DNA from: Foliamicus sp963666765
GTDB lineage: Bacteria > Pseudomonadota > Gammaproteobacteria > Steroidobacterales > Foliamicaceae
DNA length: 64,000 bases
Direction: 5' to 3'
NCBI GenBank assembly: GCA_963666765.1
Contig: OY762933.1
Coordinates: forward strand, 1,922,001 to 1,986,000
Position 1 is the stretch's first letter. Every line of letters begins with the position of its first letter. Below are positions 1-10,257 of the stretch, piece by piece. The notes beneath the pieces were generated by a model. That model did no database searches. It saw only the letters and a list, made by a program, of their open reading frames with translations, and was not told the DNA's origin. Both the position numbers and the translations under genes were made by a program.

Positions 1-522
1 ATGGGCGGCCAGGATCGCGCCCGGCTCGGCCTGCGCGAGAACGACCACGGAGTAACTGCCCCGCAGCCGGGCCAGTGCATCGCGCGCGGCCGCAACAAGG
101 TCCTTGCCGGAACGCATTTCGGCGTCCACCAGGTGGGCGATGCACTCGGTATCCGTTTCGCTTGAGAAGACGACACCCCCGGCAATGAGTTCCTCCTTGA
201 TGGACTCGTAGTTCTCGACGATGCCGTTGTGTGCGACCGCTACCCGGTCGCCGGCGAAAATGGGATGCGCGTTCTGTTCGGTGGGTGCGCCGTGCGTGGC
301 CCAGCGGGTGTGCGCGAGGCCGACCTCGCCCTCAAGGGTCTTCGTTTCGAATTCCTCGGCCAGCCGGGCCACGTTCCCCGGCCGGCGCAGCCGCTTGAGT
401 GCGCCGTTCGCCAGCAATGCCATTCCGGCCGAGTCGTAGCCGCGGTACTCCAGGCGGCGCAGTCCGTCGAGCAACAGGCTGGCGATGTCCCTCTCGGCGG
501 CGACTCCGACGATTCCGCACAT
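1..522 (-). CDS. glmS: Glutamine--fructose-6-phosphate aminotransferase (N-terminal part, cut by window edge)
   Basis: GlmS makes glucosamine-6-phosphate from fructose-6-phosphate and glutamine, the first step to UDP-GlcNAc for peptidoglycan and LPS. The visible 174 residues begin MCGIVG, with Cys2 becoming the N-terminal nucleophile of the class II glutaminase domain. They continue through RRLEYRGYDSAG and AHTRWATHG, both typical of the glutamine-binding site. The reading frame runs off the left edge, so the two SIS (sugar isomerase) domains are not seen. It starts only 10 bp after the glmU stop, so glmU-glmS is one transcription unit, as is usual in Gammaproteobacteria. Confidence 0.96.
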   Translation of the reverse strand, partial: MCGIVGVAAERDIASLLLDGLRRLEYRGYDSAGMALLANGALKRLRRPGNVARLAEEFETKTLEGEVGLAHTRWATHGAPTEQNAHPIFAGDRVAVAHNGIVENYESIKEELIAGGVVFSSETDTECIAHLVDAEMRSGKDLVAAARDALARLRGSYSVVVLAQAEPGAILAAH

Positions 523-532
523 CGCCGGCTAG

Positions 533-1882
533 CTACCGCTTCTTCAGCGGCAGTGTCTTCTGCCGTGAGCGGGCCACGGTGAGCTGCTCCGCCGGCGCCG
601 GCTTGGTGATCGTGGAACCGGCGCCGATCACGGCGCCGGCGCCGACTTCCACCGGGGCTACCAGCTCGACGCCCGAGCCGATGAAAGCGCCTGCGCCGAT
701 CACCGTGCGGTGCTTTGTTCGCCCGTCGTAATTGCAGGTGATCACGCCCGCACCGATGTTGGCCTTCCCGCCGACCTCGGAATCACCGACGTAGCTCAAA
801 TGCGACGCCTTGGCGCCGTCGCCCAGCTCGCTGTTCTTGACCTCCACGAAATTGCCGACCCGGGATTCCTCTCCCAGCCTGGCCTGGGGCCGCAATCGTG
901 CGAAGGGACCGACGCGGGCCCGCGCCCCGATGTGAGCGCCGTCCACCACGCAATGCGGTTCAATGCGTGCGCCCTCGTCGATCCGGGTGTCCGAAACCAC
1001 GCTGTAGGCGCCGATGCTCGCCCCGTCGCCCAGGCAGATTTCCCCTTCAAGTATTACGCCCACATCGAGGAAGACGTCCCGGCCGGCCTGCACTTCGGCC
1101 CGAATCTCGATGCGCTCGGGATCCGCAATCCGCACGCCCGCCTCCATCAGCGCCCCGGTTCGCCGGCGCCGAAGCAGACGCCTGGCCTCGGCGAGTTGCG
1201 CCGGGCTGTTGACGCCCATTGCCTCGTCCGGCCCACCGGTCCTTACCGCGCGTACGAACGTGCCCTCGGCAAGAGCGATATCAACCGTGTGGGTAAGGTA
1301 GATTTCCTGTTTTGCGCCGGCAGGTCTGAGCGCGCGGCAAGCCCTGTCCAGCCAATCGCCGGGCGCCACCATCGGCCCCACGTTGATTTCGCGAACAAGC
1401 CTCTGCTCAGGCGTGGCGTGGGCATGTTCGACAATGCCCGCTACGGCGCCGGCCGAATCCCGGATGATGCGACCGTAACCCGAGGGGTCTTCCACTTCCG
1501 CCGTCAACAGCGAAACCCCATTGTCGTCGGCTACCAGCCGCTGAAGCGTCTCGCCGGTAACCAGCGCGACGTCCGAATACAGGACCAGCACGCGCGCACC
1601 GCGATCGATCGCCGGCAGCGCCTGGATTACCGCGTGTCCCGAACCCAGTTGCTCGTCCTGCACGACCCAGTCGATGGGCGCCCCGGAAAATGCTGCGCGC
1701 ACCGGCTCGGCGCCGTGCCCGCAAACCACTGCGATACGATCGGGTTGCAGTCCTGCCGCCGCGTCGATTACGTGAGCCAGTAGCGGTTTACCTCCCAGCC
1801 GGTGCAGCGGCTTGGGTATGGCGGAGCGCATCCGCGTACCCTGGCCGGCCGCCAGGATAACCACATTCAAAGCCCCGGCCAT
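533..1882 (-). CDS. glmU: Bifunctional UDP-GlcNAc pyrophosphorylase / glucosamine-1-phosphate acetyltransferase
   Basis: GlmU acetylates glucosamine-1-P and then uridylylates it to UDP-GlcNAc in the cytoplasm. The 449-residue product has an N-terminal nucleotidyltransferase domain starting MAGALNVVILAAGQGTRM (the LAAGxGTRM phosphate loop) and a C-terminal left-handed beta-helix of hexapeptide repeats with the acetyltransferase segment GVITCNYDG. The frame stays open upstream to 1921, but the start at 1882 fits the family, shares one base with the amidase stop (TGATG), and has a GAAGG ribosome site about nine bases upstream. Confidence 0.97.
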   Translation of the reverse strand: MAGALNVVILAAGQGTRMRSAIPKPLHRLGGKPLLAHVIDAAAGLQPDRIAVVCGHGAEPVRAAFSGAPIDWVVQDEQLGSGHAVIQALPAIDRGARVLVLYSDVALVTGETLQRLVADDNGVSLLTAEVEDPSGYGRIIRDSAGAVAGIVEHAHATPEQRLVREINVGPMVAPGDWLDRACRALRPAGAKQEIYLTHTVDIALAEGTFVRAVRTGGPDEAMGVNSPAQLAEARRLLRRRRTGALMEAGVRIADPERIEIRAEVQAGRDVFLDVGVILEGEICLGDGASIGAYSVVSDTRIDEGARIEPHCVVDGAHIGARARVGPFARLRPQARLGEESRVGNFVEVKNSELGDGAKASHLSYVGDSEVGGKANIGAGVITCNYDGRTKHRTVIGAGAFIGSGVELVAPVEVGAGAVIGAGSTITKPAPAEQLTVARSRQKTLPLKKR

Positions 1883-3321
1883 CAGGAGGCGCCTTCGTAC
1901 TGTGGGCACAGGCCGGTCCACGGCCGGACCTGCTCCAATTGCGCCGCAAGACCGAACAGCAGGCCTTCGCCGCCCTGCGCGGCGGCCAGCTGCACGCCGA
2001 TCGGCAGCCCCTCCGGCGATCCGCCGAGCGGCAGGGAGACGGCGGGCTGACCGGTTACGTTGAACAATTGGGTAAAGGCCGTGTAGCGGTTGGTGACTTG
2101 CATGTAGCGCTTCAGGTCCTCGGTGTCCATGTCGATCTCGCCCAGGCGGGGCGCCGGGGCTGCCGTGGTCGGGGAAAGTATGACGTCAAACTGATTGGAG
2201 AATTCTCCCATCCGGCGTCCTATGTACTGGATATGGTGAAGCGCGGCGGCATAGTCCGACGCGCTGGCTTCCGCACCGGCCTGCGCCATCCTCCAGGTGA
2301 CATGGGATACGTCCTCGCGGCGGAACTCTCGGCCCAGCGCCTTGCAGCGCGCCCGTATGTCGGCGTTGACATGCGCATTCAGGATCAGCGTGGCGCAGTT
2401 GTGCAGCTGCTCGGGCGACAGCGGACATCGCGCTTCTTCCACGCGATGGCCGAGTTCCTCGCACAACCGGGCCGTGCTCCTGACCACTTCGAGAACGTCG
2501 GGATCTACGGCCGTTCCGTTGAAGGAGTCCTGAATGAGCGCTACGCGCAAGGCGCCCACCGGCCTCTCAAGCGTCTCCATCCACGACCCGGCATGGGACG
2601 GCGGATGATAGGGGTCGCCGGGTTCAGGGCCCTCCACGGCGTCGAGAAAGGCTGCGGAATCGCGCACGCTGCGGGTGATCACGTGATGCTGGGCCATGCC
2701 GGCCCAGCCCTCGGCCCGGTCCGGTCCGCTAGGGACGCGGCCGCGGGTGGGCTTGAGACCCACAAGGCCGCAGAGGGAAGCCGGGATACGAATGGAGCCC
2801 CCGCCATCGCTGCCATGCGCGGCCGGCACGATGCCCGACGCCACGGCCGCGGCGGCCCCGCCGCTGGAACCGCCCGGCGAATGTTCGGTGCTGAAGGGGT
2901 TCAGTGTCGGTCCCGTTACTTCCGGTTCGGTAGTGACCGCCAGCGCCAGCTCAGGCGTATTGGTCTTGCCGAAGATCGTAAGCCCGGCCTCCCGATAGCG
3001 GCGAACCAGCGTCGTGTCCCGCTCGGCCACGAAATCGTCGAACAAACGGCAGGCATACCCGGTGGGTTCTCCGGCAAAGTGGGCGTCGGCATCCTTCAGC
3101 AGGAATGGCACGCCACGGAAAGGAGCCAGTCGGTCGATCGCCGCCGGGGTGCGCCGAGCGCGGTCAAAAAAGGCATGCACTACTGCGTTGACGGAGGCGT
3201 TGCGCTGCTCACAGCGCTCGATCGCCGCATCCAGCAGTTCCGGGGCGTCGACCTCACCCGAGCGCACCAGTTCGGCCAGGCCGACAGCGTCATGGGACTC
3301 GTATTCGGGGAGGATGCTCAC
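1882..3321 (-). CDS. Amidase signature family hydrolase
   Basis: This 479-residue protein belongs to the amidase signature family, which hydrolyses carboxamides. The Ser-cisSer-Lys triad is recognisable: Lys76 in FLLKDAD, Ser152/153 in SPGGSSGGA and Ser176 in SDGGGSIRIPAS. The substrate is unknown. It resembles stand-alone amidases rather than GatA, because no gatB or gatC lies nearby. The start is GTG; an in-frame TGA sits four codons upstream, so no earlier start is possible. The gene is translationally joined to glmU by a one-base overlap, which puts an apparently unrelated hydrolase at the head of the glmUS operon, between it and atpC. Confidence 0.88.
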   Translation of the reverse strand: MSILPEYESHDAVGLAELVRSGEVDAPELLDAAIERCEQRNASVNAVVHAFFDRARRTPAAIDRLAPFRGVPFLLKDADAHFAGEPTGYACRLFDDFVAERDTTLVRRYREAGLTIFGKTNTPELALAVTTEPEVTGPTLNPFSTEHSPGGSSGGAAAAVASGIVPAAHGSDGGGSIRIPASLCGLVGLKPTRGRVPSGPDRAEGWAGMAQHHVITRSVRDSAAFLDAVEGPEPGDPYHPPSHAGSWMETLERPVGALRVALIQDSFNGTAVDPDVLEVVRSTARLCEELGHRVEEARCPLSPEQLHNCATLILNAHVNADIRARCKALGREFRREDVSHVTWRMAQAGAEASASDYAAALHHIQYIGRRMGEFSNQFDVILSPTTAAPAPRLGEIDMDTEDLKRYMQVTNRYTAFTQLFNVTGQPAVSLPLGGSPEGLPIGVQLAAAQGGEGLLFGLAAQLEQVRPWTGLCPQYEGAS

Positions 3322-3629
3322 GTGCGGGATTCAAACGCCCGCAGATTCTAAGTTGCCGGGAACGTCCACGGTCTCACCGGCAGTTTCGACTATCCACATT
3401 TTCTGTGGAAAAACTTGTGAGTAACTGCCGAATTCAGTGCTGACAAGCGCGCCGTTGTAGCACTTTCCTGACTTTGGTGAAAAATTCCCCCGAATTTGAA
3501 TCATCTTTTATATCAAAGGTTTATGAGACATTCAGCAGTCACGTCCTGAGTTTGTAGCCATAAACCCAGTGACTGGAAGGAAGCCAGGGCGAGGCTGTGA
3601 GTGCTCGCCCCGCCGCGCCATGCAATGGC
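3322..3629. other. 308-bp intergenic region with DnaA-box-like motifs and AT-rich stretch
   Basis: No gene is seen between the amidase start and atpC. The stretch is much richer in A and T than its surroundings, especially 3480-3535. It contains TATCCACA (3391-3398) and TGTGGAAAA (3404-3412), which form a TCCACA-N5-TGTGGA inverted repeat, followed by TGTGAGTAA (3416-3424). A second inverted repeat, CAGTCAC (3536-3542) with GTGACTG (3569-3575), lies closer to atpC. The promoter of the amidase-glmU-glmS unit is presumably here, but no convincing -35/-10 pair was found. Confidence 0.6.
3587..3610 (-). terminator. Possible weak terminator hairpin after atpC
   Basis: A GGGCGAG/CTCGCCC stem of 7 bp with a 10-nt loop lies about 20 bases beyond the atpC stop in the direction of transcription. 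No T-run follows it, so it may be a processing or Rho-assisted end rather than an intrinsic terminator. Confidence 0.35.
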
Positions 3630-4045
3630 TCAATCCTGTCCGCGGAGTTTCTTCAGCGCCCTGTGGCGCGCGGCGGCCTCGGCGAGGTCGCGCTGGGCCT
3701 TCTCAATGTCGGTTTTCTCGGTGGCGCCCTCCAGGGCTTCCTCGGCCTTCCTGCGCGCCTCATCGGCCGCGTCCACATCGAGTTGATCCGGGCGCAGAGC
3801 CGAATCGGCCAGCACGATTACGGCATCCGGCTGAATCTCCAGCAGGCCTCCGGTCACGTAGAAAAGCTGCTCGTCCTCGCCTTCGCGTTGCACCCGAACC
3901 GGTCCGGGACGCAGTTCAGTCAAGAGCGGAGCGTGCCTCGGCGCGATGCCGACGTCGCCCTGCGATGCGGGCGCGACGACGAAATCCGCTTCGCCGGAGA
4001 AAATCGCGCCCTCGGCGCTGACGATGTCGAGGTGAATCGAAGGCA

Positions 4046-4046
<1 letters not shown>
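3630..4046 (-). CDS. atpC: F-type ATP synthase subunit epsilon
   Basis: Epsilon is the small rotor subunit of F1 that couples and regulates ATP hydrolysis. The 138-residue product has the family's N-terminal beta-sandwich (PSIHLDIVSAEGAIFSG, GDVGIAPRHAPLLTEL) and C-terminal helical hairpin (DEARRKAEEALEGA...AAARHRALKKL). The start is GTG at 4046, whose G is also the last base of the atpD TAG stop. This one-base overlap fixes the start and implies translational coupling. It is the last gene of the atp operon. Confidence 0.95.
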
Positions 4047-5431
<1,385 letters not shown>

Positions 5432-5449
5432 GCCGTATCTCCTGGGAAT

Positions 5450-5466
5450 GAGGGCGTCTCGCCCTC
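5450..5466. repeat. GGCG-N3-CGCC hairpin between atpG and atpD
   Basis: Perfect 7-bp stem GAGGGCG-TCT-CGCCCTC with a 3-nt loop, about 19 bases upstream of the atpD start. The same core recurs at 12331, 44121, 46322 and 56996. Inside an operon it could act as an RNA processing or stability element; that role is inferred. Confidence 0.6.
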
Positions 5467-5531
5467 GTTAAGCCATAAATTTTCATTCGTCCATTCTCCC
5501 GGCAGCGATGCCGCGTACGCGCAGGTCAGTC

Positions 5532-6392
5532 TCATACGGCTTCGGCGCCGCCGATGATCTCCGCGATTTCGGCGGTAATCGCCGCCTGCCTGGCCTTGTT
5601 GTACTGAAGCTGTAGCGAGTCGATCAGCTTGCCGGCGTTGTCGGTGGCCGACTTCATCGCCACCATCTTGGCCGCCATCTCGCAGGCCACGTTCTCCATG
5701 GCCGCGCGAAACACCTGTGTCTCGATGTAGCGCTCCAGCACGCCGTCGAGCAACTCGCCCGCCGACGGTTCGTAAATGTAGTCCCAGTGCGCGGCCAGCG
5801 TGTCGTCCCTGGTGAGCGCGACCGGCAGCAATTGTTCGATCACCGGCTGTTGGCGCATGGTGTTCACGAACACGTTGCGGGCCAGGTACATCCGGTCGAT
5901 CTGTCCTTCGCGATACTCCTTGAGCAATACCCGCACCGCGCTGACCAGGTCCACGATATGCGGCTTCTCGCCCAGGTGCGAAGCGATTCCGGTGATGCTG
6001 ACATCGAGATTGCGGAAAAACTGCACGGCCTTGGCGCCGATAAGGACGATCTGCGTGGCTACGCCGGCGTCGGCCTGGCGCCTGAGTTCACCCAAGAAGT
6101 GTCGGAACAGGTTGACGTTGAGACCGCCGCACAGGCCCCGGTCGGTGGAAATGAGAATGTAGCCGGCGGACTTCTCCTCGCGCTCCGCGAGGTACGGCGG
6201 GGTGTAGTCGGGCCGGGCATGGTAAAGGTGGCTCGCGATTTTTCGTATGCCGTCGGCGTACGGCCGAGCTGCGGTCATCCGCTGCTGGGTTCGGCGTATC
6301 TTGCTGGCGGCGACCATTTCCATGGCGCGCGTGATCTTCTGCGTGTTCTTGACGCTGCCGATCTTGCTGCGGATTTCCTTTGCGCCCGGCAT
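5532..6392 (-). CDS. atpG: F-type ATP synthase subunit gamma
   Basis: Gamma is the central rotor shaft of F1. The 286-residue protein shows the conserved N-terminal helix MPGAKEIRSKIGSVKNTQKITRAMEMVAASKIRR, the central STDRGLCGGLN motif and the C-terminal helix AAKMVAMKSATDNAGKLIDSLQLQYNKARQAAITAEIAEIIGGAEA. The length is normal. It lies 70 bp downstream of atpA in the same operon. Confidence 0.97.
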   Translation of the reverse strand: MPGAKEIRSKIGSVKNTQKITRAMEMVAASKIRRTQQRMTAARPYADGIRKIASHLYHARPDYTPPYLAEREEKSAGYILISTDRGLCGGLNVNLFRHFLGELRRQADAGVATQIVLIGAKAVQFFRNLDVSITGIASHLGEKPHIVDLVSAVRVLLKEYREGQIDRMYLARNVFVNTMRQQPVIEQLLPVALTRDDTLAAHWDYIYEPSAGELLDGVLERYIETQVFRAAMENVACEMAAKMVAMKSATDNAGKLIDSLQLQYNKARQAAITAEIAEIIGGAEAV

Positions 6393-6462
6393 TACGTCTA
6401 AACCCGCTCAGATCCCGACCGGCGCGCCTGGCGAAAGGCGAAAGTGTCTGAATGAATAGTCA

Positions 6463-8004
6463 TCAGTAGGCGCCGCTGGTCTTGAATTCCTCTACGAGTT
6501 TCTTGAGGCCGGCCTGGATCTCGTCGTTGTAGTCGCCCGATTCGTTGATCGTGTCGAGCAATTCCGCGTGGTTGTCGCGGGCGTGCGCGTGCAGAGCCTT
6601 CTCGAACGCGAGCAGCTGGTCCACCTCCATGTCGTCCATGTAGCCCTCCTGCACGGCGAAAAGCGACACCGCGATCTCGGCGACGGTCAGAGGCTCGTAC
6701 TGGTTCTGCTTCATCATCTCGGTGACCCGCTGGCCGCGCTCCAGCTGCCGGCGAGTGGCCGCATCGAGGTCCGAGGCGAACTGGGCGAACGCCGCAAGGT
6801 CGCGGTACTGGGCCAGCGCCAGGCGGATGCCGCCGCCGAGTTTCTTGATGATCGTGGTCTGGGCGGCGCCTCCCACCCGGGACACCGAAATGCCCGGGTC
6901 GATGGCGGGACGGATGCCTGCGTTGAACAGGTCGGTCACCAGGTAGATCTGGCCGTCGGTGATTGAGATGACGTTGGTGGGTACGAACGCCGACACATCG
7001 CCCGCCTGTGTCTCGATGATCGGCAGTGCGGTAAGCGAGCCGGTCCGCCCCTTGACCTCGCCGCCGGTCGCTTCCTCGACGTACTCGGCGTTGACCCGCG
7101 CGGCCCGCTCCAGCAGGCGCGAGTGCAGATAGAAGACGTCGCCGGGATAAGCCTCGCGGCCGGGCGGGCGCCTCAGCAGCAGCGACACCTGGCGGTACGC
7201 CCAGGCCTGCTTGGTGAGGTCGTCGTACACCACCAGCGCGTCCTCTCCCCGGTCGCGGAAATACTCGCCCATGGCGCAGCCCGCGTACGGGGCGATGTAC
7301 TGCATGGCGGCCGTATCGGCGGCCGGCGCGGACACCACGATGGTGTGTTCCATCGCGCCGAACTCCTCGAGTTTGCGGACCACGTTGGCCACCGAAGAGT
7401 TCTTCTGTCCGATCGCCACGTATATGCACTTGATGCCGGTACCGCGCTGATTGATGATGGTGTCAACTGCGACCGCGGTCTTGCCGGTCTGCCGGTCGCC
7501 GATGATCAGCTCACGCTGCCCCCTGCCGATGGGGATCATGGAGTCCACCGACTTGAGACCGGTCTGCACCGGCTGGCTTACCGACTGGCGGGTGATCACG
7601 CCCGGCGCCACTTTCTCGATCGGGGAGAAATCGCCGGTTTCCACCGGACCCTTGCCGTCGACAGGGTTCCCCAGCGCATCCACCACGCGCCCCAGCAGCG
7701 CCTCGCCCACCGGCACTTCCAGGATACGGCCGGTGGCCTTGACCATGTCGCCTTCGGTGATGTGCCGGTACTCGCTCAGGAGTACCGCGCCCACCGAGTC
7801 CTGCTCCAGGTTCAGGGCCAGGCCGAAAGTGTCGCCGGGGAACTCCAGCATTTCGCCGTATTGCGCTCCGGCCAGTCCGTGGATTCGACAGATGCCGTCG
7901 GTCACGGACACTACCGTGCCCACCTCCACCTGCTCGGCGGCGGCATCGAAGTTTTCGATGCGCTGCCGGATCAGATCACTGATTTCGTTCGCTTTCAGAG
8001 TCAT
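6463..8004 (-). CDS. atpA: F-type ATP synthase subunit alpha
   Basis: Non-catalytic nucleotide-binding subunit of F1, 513 residues, the standard size. It carries the P-loop GDRQTGKTA, the PAIDPGISVSRVGGAAQ segment and an N-terminal crown domain with VGTVVSVTDGICRIHGL. Its start lies 19 bp after the atpH stop. Several long frames on the opposite strand here are shadows. Confidence 0.98.
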   Translation of the reverse strand: MTLKANEISDLIRQRIENFDAAAEQVEVGTVVSVTDGICRIHGLAGAQYGEMLEFPGDTFGLALNLEQDSVGAVLLSEYRHITEGDMVKATGRILEVPVGEALLGRVVDALGNPVDGKGPVETGDFSPIEKVAPGVITRQSVSQPVQTGLKSVDSMIPIGRGQRELIIGDRQTGKTAVAVDTIINQRGTGIKCIYVAIGQKNSSVANVVRKLEEFGAMEHTIVVSAPAADTAAMQYIAPYAGCAMGEYFRDRGEDALVVYDDLTKQAWAYRQVSLLLRRPPGREAYPGDVFYLHSRLLERAARVNAEYVEEATGGEVKGRTGSLTALPIIETQAGDVSAFVPTNVISITDGQIYLVTDLFNAGIRPAIDPGISVSRVGGAAQTTIIKKLGGGIRLALAQYRDLAAFAQFASDLDAATRRQLERGQRVTEMMKQNQYEPLTVAEIAVSLFAVQEGYMDDMEVDQLLAFEKALHAHARDNHAELLDTINESGDYNDEIQAGLKKLVEEFKTSGAY

Positions 8005-8023
8005 TCCACTACCCGTATATCAA

Positions 8024-8575
8024 TTAGTTCGCCGGCCGGCTCAGCGTGGCGGCAAGGCCGCTCAGTCCCGCCCGTGCCGAACCGTCGATCACCTGGTCGC
8101 CCACCTGAACGCGGACTCCGCCAATAAGGCTGTCATCCAGTTCAAACCGAAAATCCACCTCGCGCCCGAGGCGCGCCTTGAGCGCCCGGGCGATTTCTTC
8201 CTGCTGCTCCACGTCCAGGGGCGCCGCGGAGACCAGCACCGCCTCGACCCTCCGGGAATCTTCACGCCACAGTTGCTCAAATTGCTCCGCGATTGCGCCG
8301 AGGGCGCCCATGCGGCGGTTTTCCTGCAGCAGCCGCATCAGGTTGCGCACGCCATCGAATTCCCAGGCCGCGGAATCTTCAAGCAACTGGCAAAGCAGGT
8401 CCGTCGCTGCCTGGCTTGTGTCGGACAACTCCAGCGCCGCGCGCATTTGCGGTTCCGCGGCGGCCGACGCGGCTGCCTTCAGCGCCGCCGACCACTGGGC
8501 CACGCCGTTCCGGTCCCTCGCGTAGGCGAAGGCCGCCCGTGCATACGGCCGCGCAATGGCGCCGGGAGAATCCAT
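8024..8575 (-). CDS. atpH: F-type ATP synthase subunit delta
   Basis: Delta links the peripheral stalk to the top of F1. The 183-residue sequence starts AIARPYARAAFAYARD, the conserved N-terminal helix, and ends with the typical DDSLIGGVRVQVGDQVIDGSARAGLSGL motif. Its ATG shares one base with the atpF stop (TGATG), indicating coupled translation. Confidence 0.95.
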   Translation of the reverse strand: MDSPGAIARPYARAAFAYARDRNGVAQWSAALKAAASAAAEPQMRAALELSDTSQAATDLLCQLLEDSAAWEFDGVRNLMRLLQENRRMGALGAIAEQFEQLWREDSRRVEAVLVSAAPLDVEQQEEIARALKARLGREVDFRFELDDSLIGGVRVQVGDQVIDGSARAGLSGLAATLSRPAN

Positions 8576-9045
8576 CAGATGCGTGCGGCGAAACGCTGGA
8601 GCATGTCGCCGTGCGCGCGGGCGTCGATCTCGCGCTGGAGAATCTTCTCGGCCCCCGCGATCGCAAGGAAGGCTACCTGCTCGCGCAGTTCATCGCGCGC
8701 CTGCGAGGTTTCCCGCTCGATCTCCGAGTGGGCCGAAGCAACCAGGCGCAGCCGCTCCCGCTCGCCCTCTTCGCGGGCTTCCTCCACGATGCGCGCCGCC
8801 CGGCCGTTGGCCTGATCGATGATTTCCGAGGCCTGGCCGCGCGCTTCCGACACCAGCTTTTCAATCCGTTCCTGCGCGGCATCCAGTTCGCTGCGCCCCT
8901 GGGCCGCAGCCTCCAGGCCGTCGGCTATCTCCTTGTTGCGCTGGTCGATGGCGTCAAGCACCTGCGGCCAGATGAACTTCATCGTGAACCAGACGAGCGC
9001 AAGGAATACGAGGCATTGCGCCAGCAGTGTCGCGTTGATGCTCAT
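8575..9045 (-). CDS. atpF: F-type ATP synthase subunit b
   Basis: Peripheral stalk subunit of Fo, 156 residues. A single N-terminal membrane helix (LLAQCLVFLALVWFTMKFIWP) is followed by a long charged coiled coil rich in Ala, Glu and Arg. This is the normal proteobacterial architecture, with a single b gene and no b' gene. It lies 10 bp downstream of atpE. Confidence 0.95.
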   Translation of the reverse strand: MSINATLLAQCLVFLALVWFTMKFIWPQVLDAIDQRNKEIADGLEAAAQGRSELDAAQERIEKLVSEARGQASEIIDQANGRAARIVEEAREEGERERLRLVASAHSEIERETSQARDELREQVAFLAIAGAEKILQREIDARAHGDMLQRFAARI

Positions 9046-9055
9046 ATGCGACCGC

Positions 9056-9370
9056 TTATCCGGCGCCGATGAAGCTGTTCAACGCGCCCAGGAACGGGTT
9101 GGCGAAGGTAAACAGCAAGGCCACGCCCACGCCGATCATCGATACCGCATCGAGCAGTCCGGCGATGATGAACATCCGGATCAGGAGCATCGGCGCCAGC
9201 TCCGGTTGCCTGGCGGTGCTTTCCAGAAAGCGGCCGCCCAAAAGGCCGAAGCCCAATGCCGTGCCCATCGCGGCCATCCCGATGATGATCGCCACGGCCA
9301 CGGCCGTAATCCCAAGCACCTGGGCCTGGGAGGCGGCCAATTGGACCATTTCTCCAGCTTGGTTTTCCAT
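9056..9370 (-). CDS. atpE: F-type ATP synthase subunit c
   Basis: Proton-carrying ring subunit. The 104-residue protein is two membrane helices joined by the polar RQPEL loop (Arg54-Gln55-Pro56). The ion-binding carboxylate is Asp74 in GLLDAVSMIGVG, and an aspartate here points to proton rather than sodium coupling. The N-terminus carries about 20 residues more than E. coli AtpE (MENQAGEMVQLAASQAQ), an extension also seen in other Gammaproteobacteria. It lies between atpB and atpF. Confidence 0.96.
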   Translation of the reverse strand: MENQAGEMVQLAASQAQVLGITAVAVAIIIGMAAMGTALGFGLLGGRFLESTARQPELAPMLLIRMFIIAGLLDAVSMIGVGVALLFTFANPFLGALNSFIGAG

Positions 9371-9423
9371 GAGTTCTCCTGTTAAGCGGATTTGCTTTGT
9401 GTGCCTGATGTGGCGTCAAGCCA

Positions 9424-10245
9424 CTAGTGTTCCTCGCTCGCCATGCTCAGATAAACGATGGTGAGCATCATGAAGATGAATGCCTGCAGCGTGATCACAA
9501 GGATGTGGAACAACGCCCAGGCCAGTCCCAGCAGGAACTGGACGACGAAACTGAATGCCGCGGCGGATGTGACCAGCGAGGACAGCGTTTCCCCCAGCGT
9601 GAACAACGCAATCAGGATAAAGATCAGTTCGCCCGCGTAGAGGTTGCCGAACAGCCGCAAGGCCAGCGACATGGGCTTGGCCAGTTCCTCGACCACCTTC
9701 AGCGTGACGTTGAAAGGCAGCAGCCACTTGCCGAAGGGCTTGAAGAAAATCTCACGTCCGAAGCCGCCAAGCCCCTTGGCGCGGATGCTGAACACGATGA
9801 TCAGCAGGAATACCGAAATGGAGAGCCCGAAAGTGATATTGAGATCGGTACTGGGCACGACCTTCATGTACTCGATGCCCATCAGCAAGCCGATTTCCGG
9901 CAGCAGGTCCACGGGCACCAGGTCCATGAAGTTCATCAGGAACACCCAGCAGAAGATGGTGAGCGCCAGCGGCGCCAGCAGTTTCGACGGGCCGTGATAG
10001 GCGTCTTTGACCTGTGTGTTGACGAAGTCAACCATCATCTCGACGAAGCTCTGCCAGCGCCCGGGCACGCCGGCGGTGGCCTTGCGTGCGGCGACGTAGA
10101 AGGAACCGGCAAACAGGACGCCGAGCAGGACCGAGTAGAACAGGCTGTCGACGTGGAACGTCCAGAAGCCCTCGCCGGCCTGGAGGTTGGTCAGGTGGTG
10201 TTCAATGTAGCCGGCGCTGCCGCCTCCACCGGATTCAGCCGCCAT
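9424..10245 (-). CDS. atpB: F-type ATP synthase subunit a
   Basis: Stator proton-channel subunit of Fo, 273 residues with about five or six membrane helices. The key arginine helix reads LALRLFGNLYAGELIFILI, and CWVFLMNFMDLVPVDLLPEIG matches the conserved helix before it. The gene sits 12 bp downstream of atpI and 53 bp before atpE. Confidence 0.97.
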   Translation of the reverse strand: MAAESGGGGSAGYIEHHLTNLQAGEGFWTFHVDSLFYSVLLGVLFAGSFYVAARKATAGVPGRWQSFVEMMVDFVNTQVKDAYHGPSKLLAPLALTIFCWVFLMNFMDLVPVDLLPEIGLLMGIEYMKVVPSTDLNITFGLSISVFLLIIVFSIRAKGLGGFGREIFFKPFGKWLLPFNVTLKVVEELAKPMSLALRLFGNLYAGELIFILIALFTLGETLSSLVTSAAAFSFVVQFLLGLAWALFHILVITLQAFIFMMLTIVYLSMASEEH

Positions 10246-10257
10246 GCGCCTTCTCCC

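Noticed and set aside
3322..3629. Calling this region the replication origin
   Set aside because: Only three box-like motifs, one exact, and the adjacent atp operon would face the fork; kept as a finding but not as an annotated origin.
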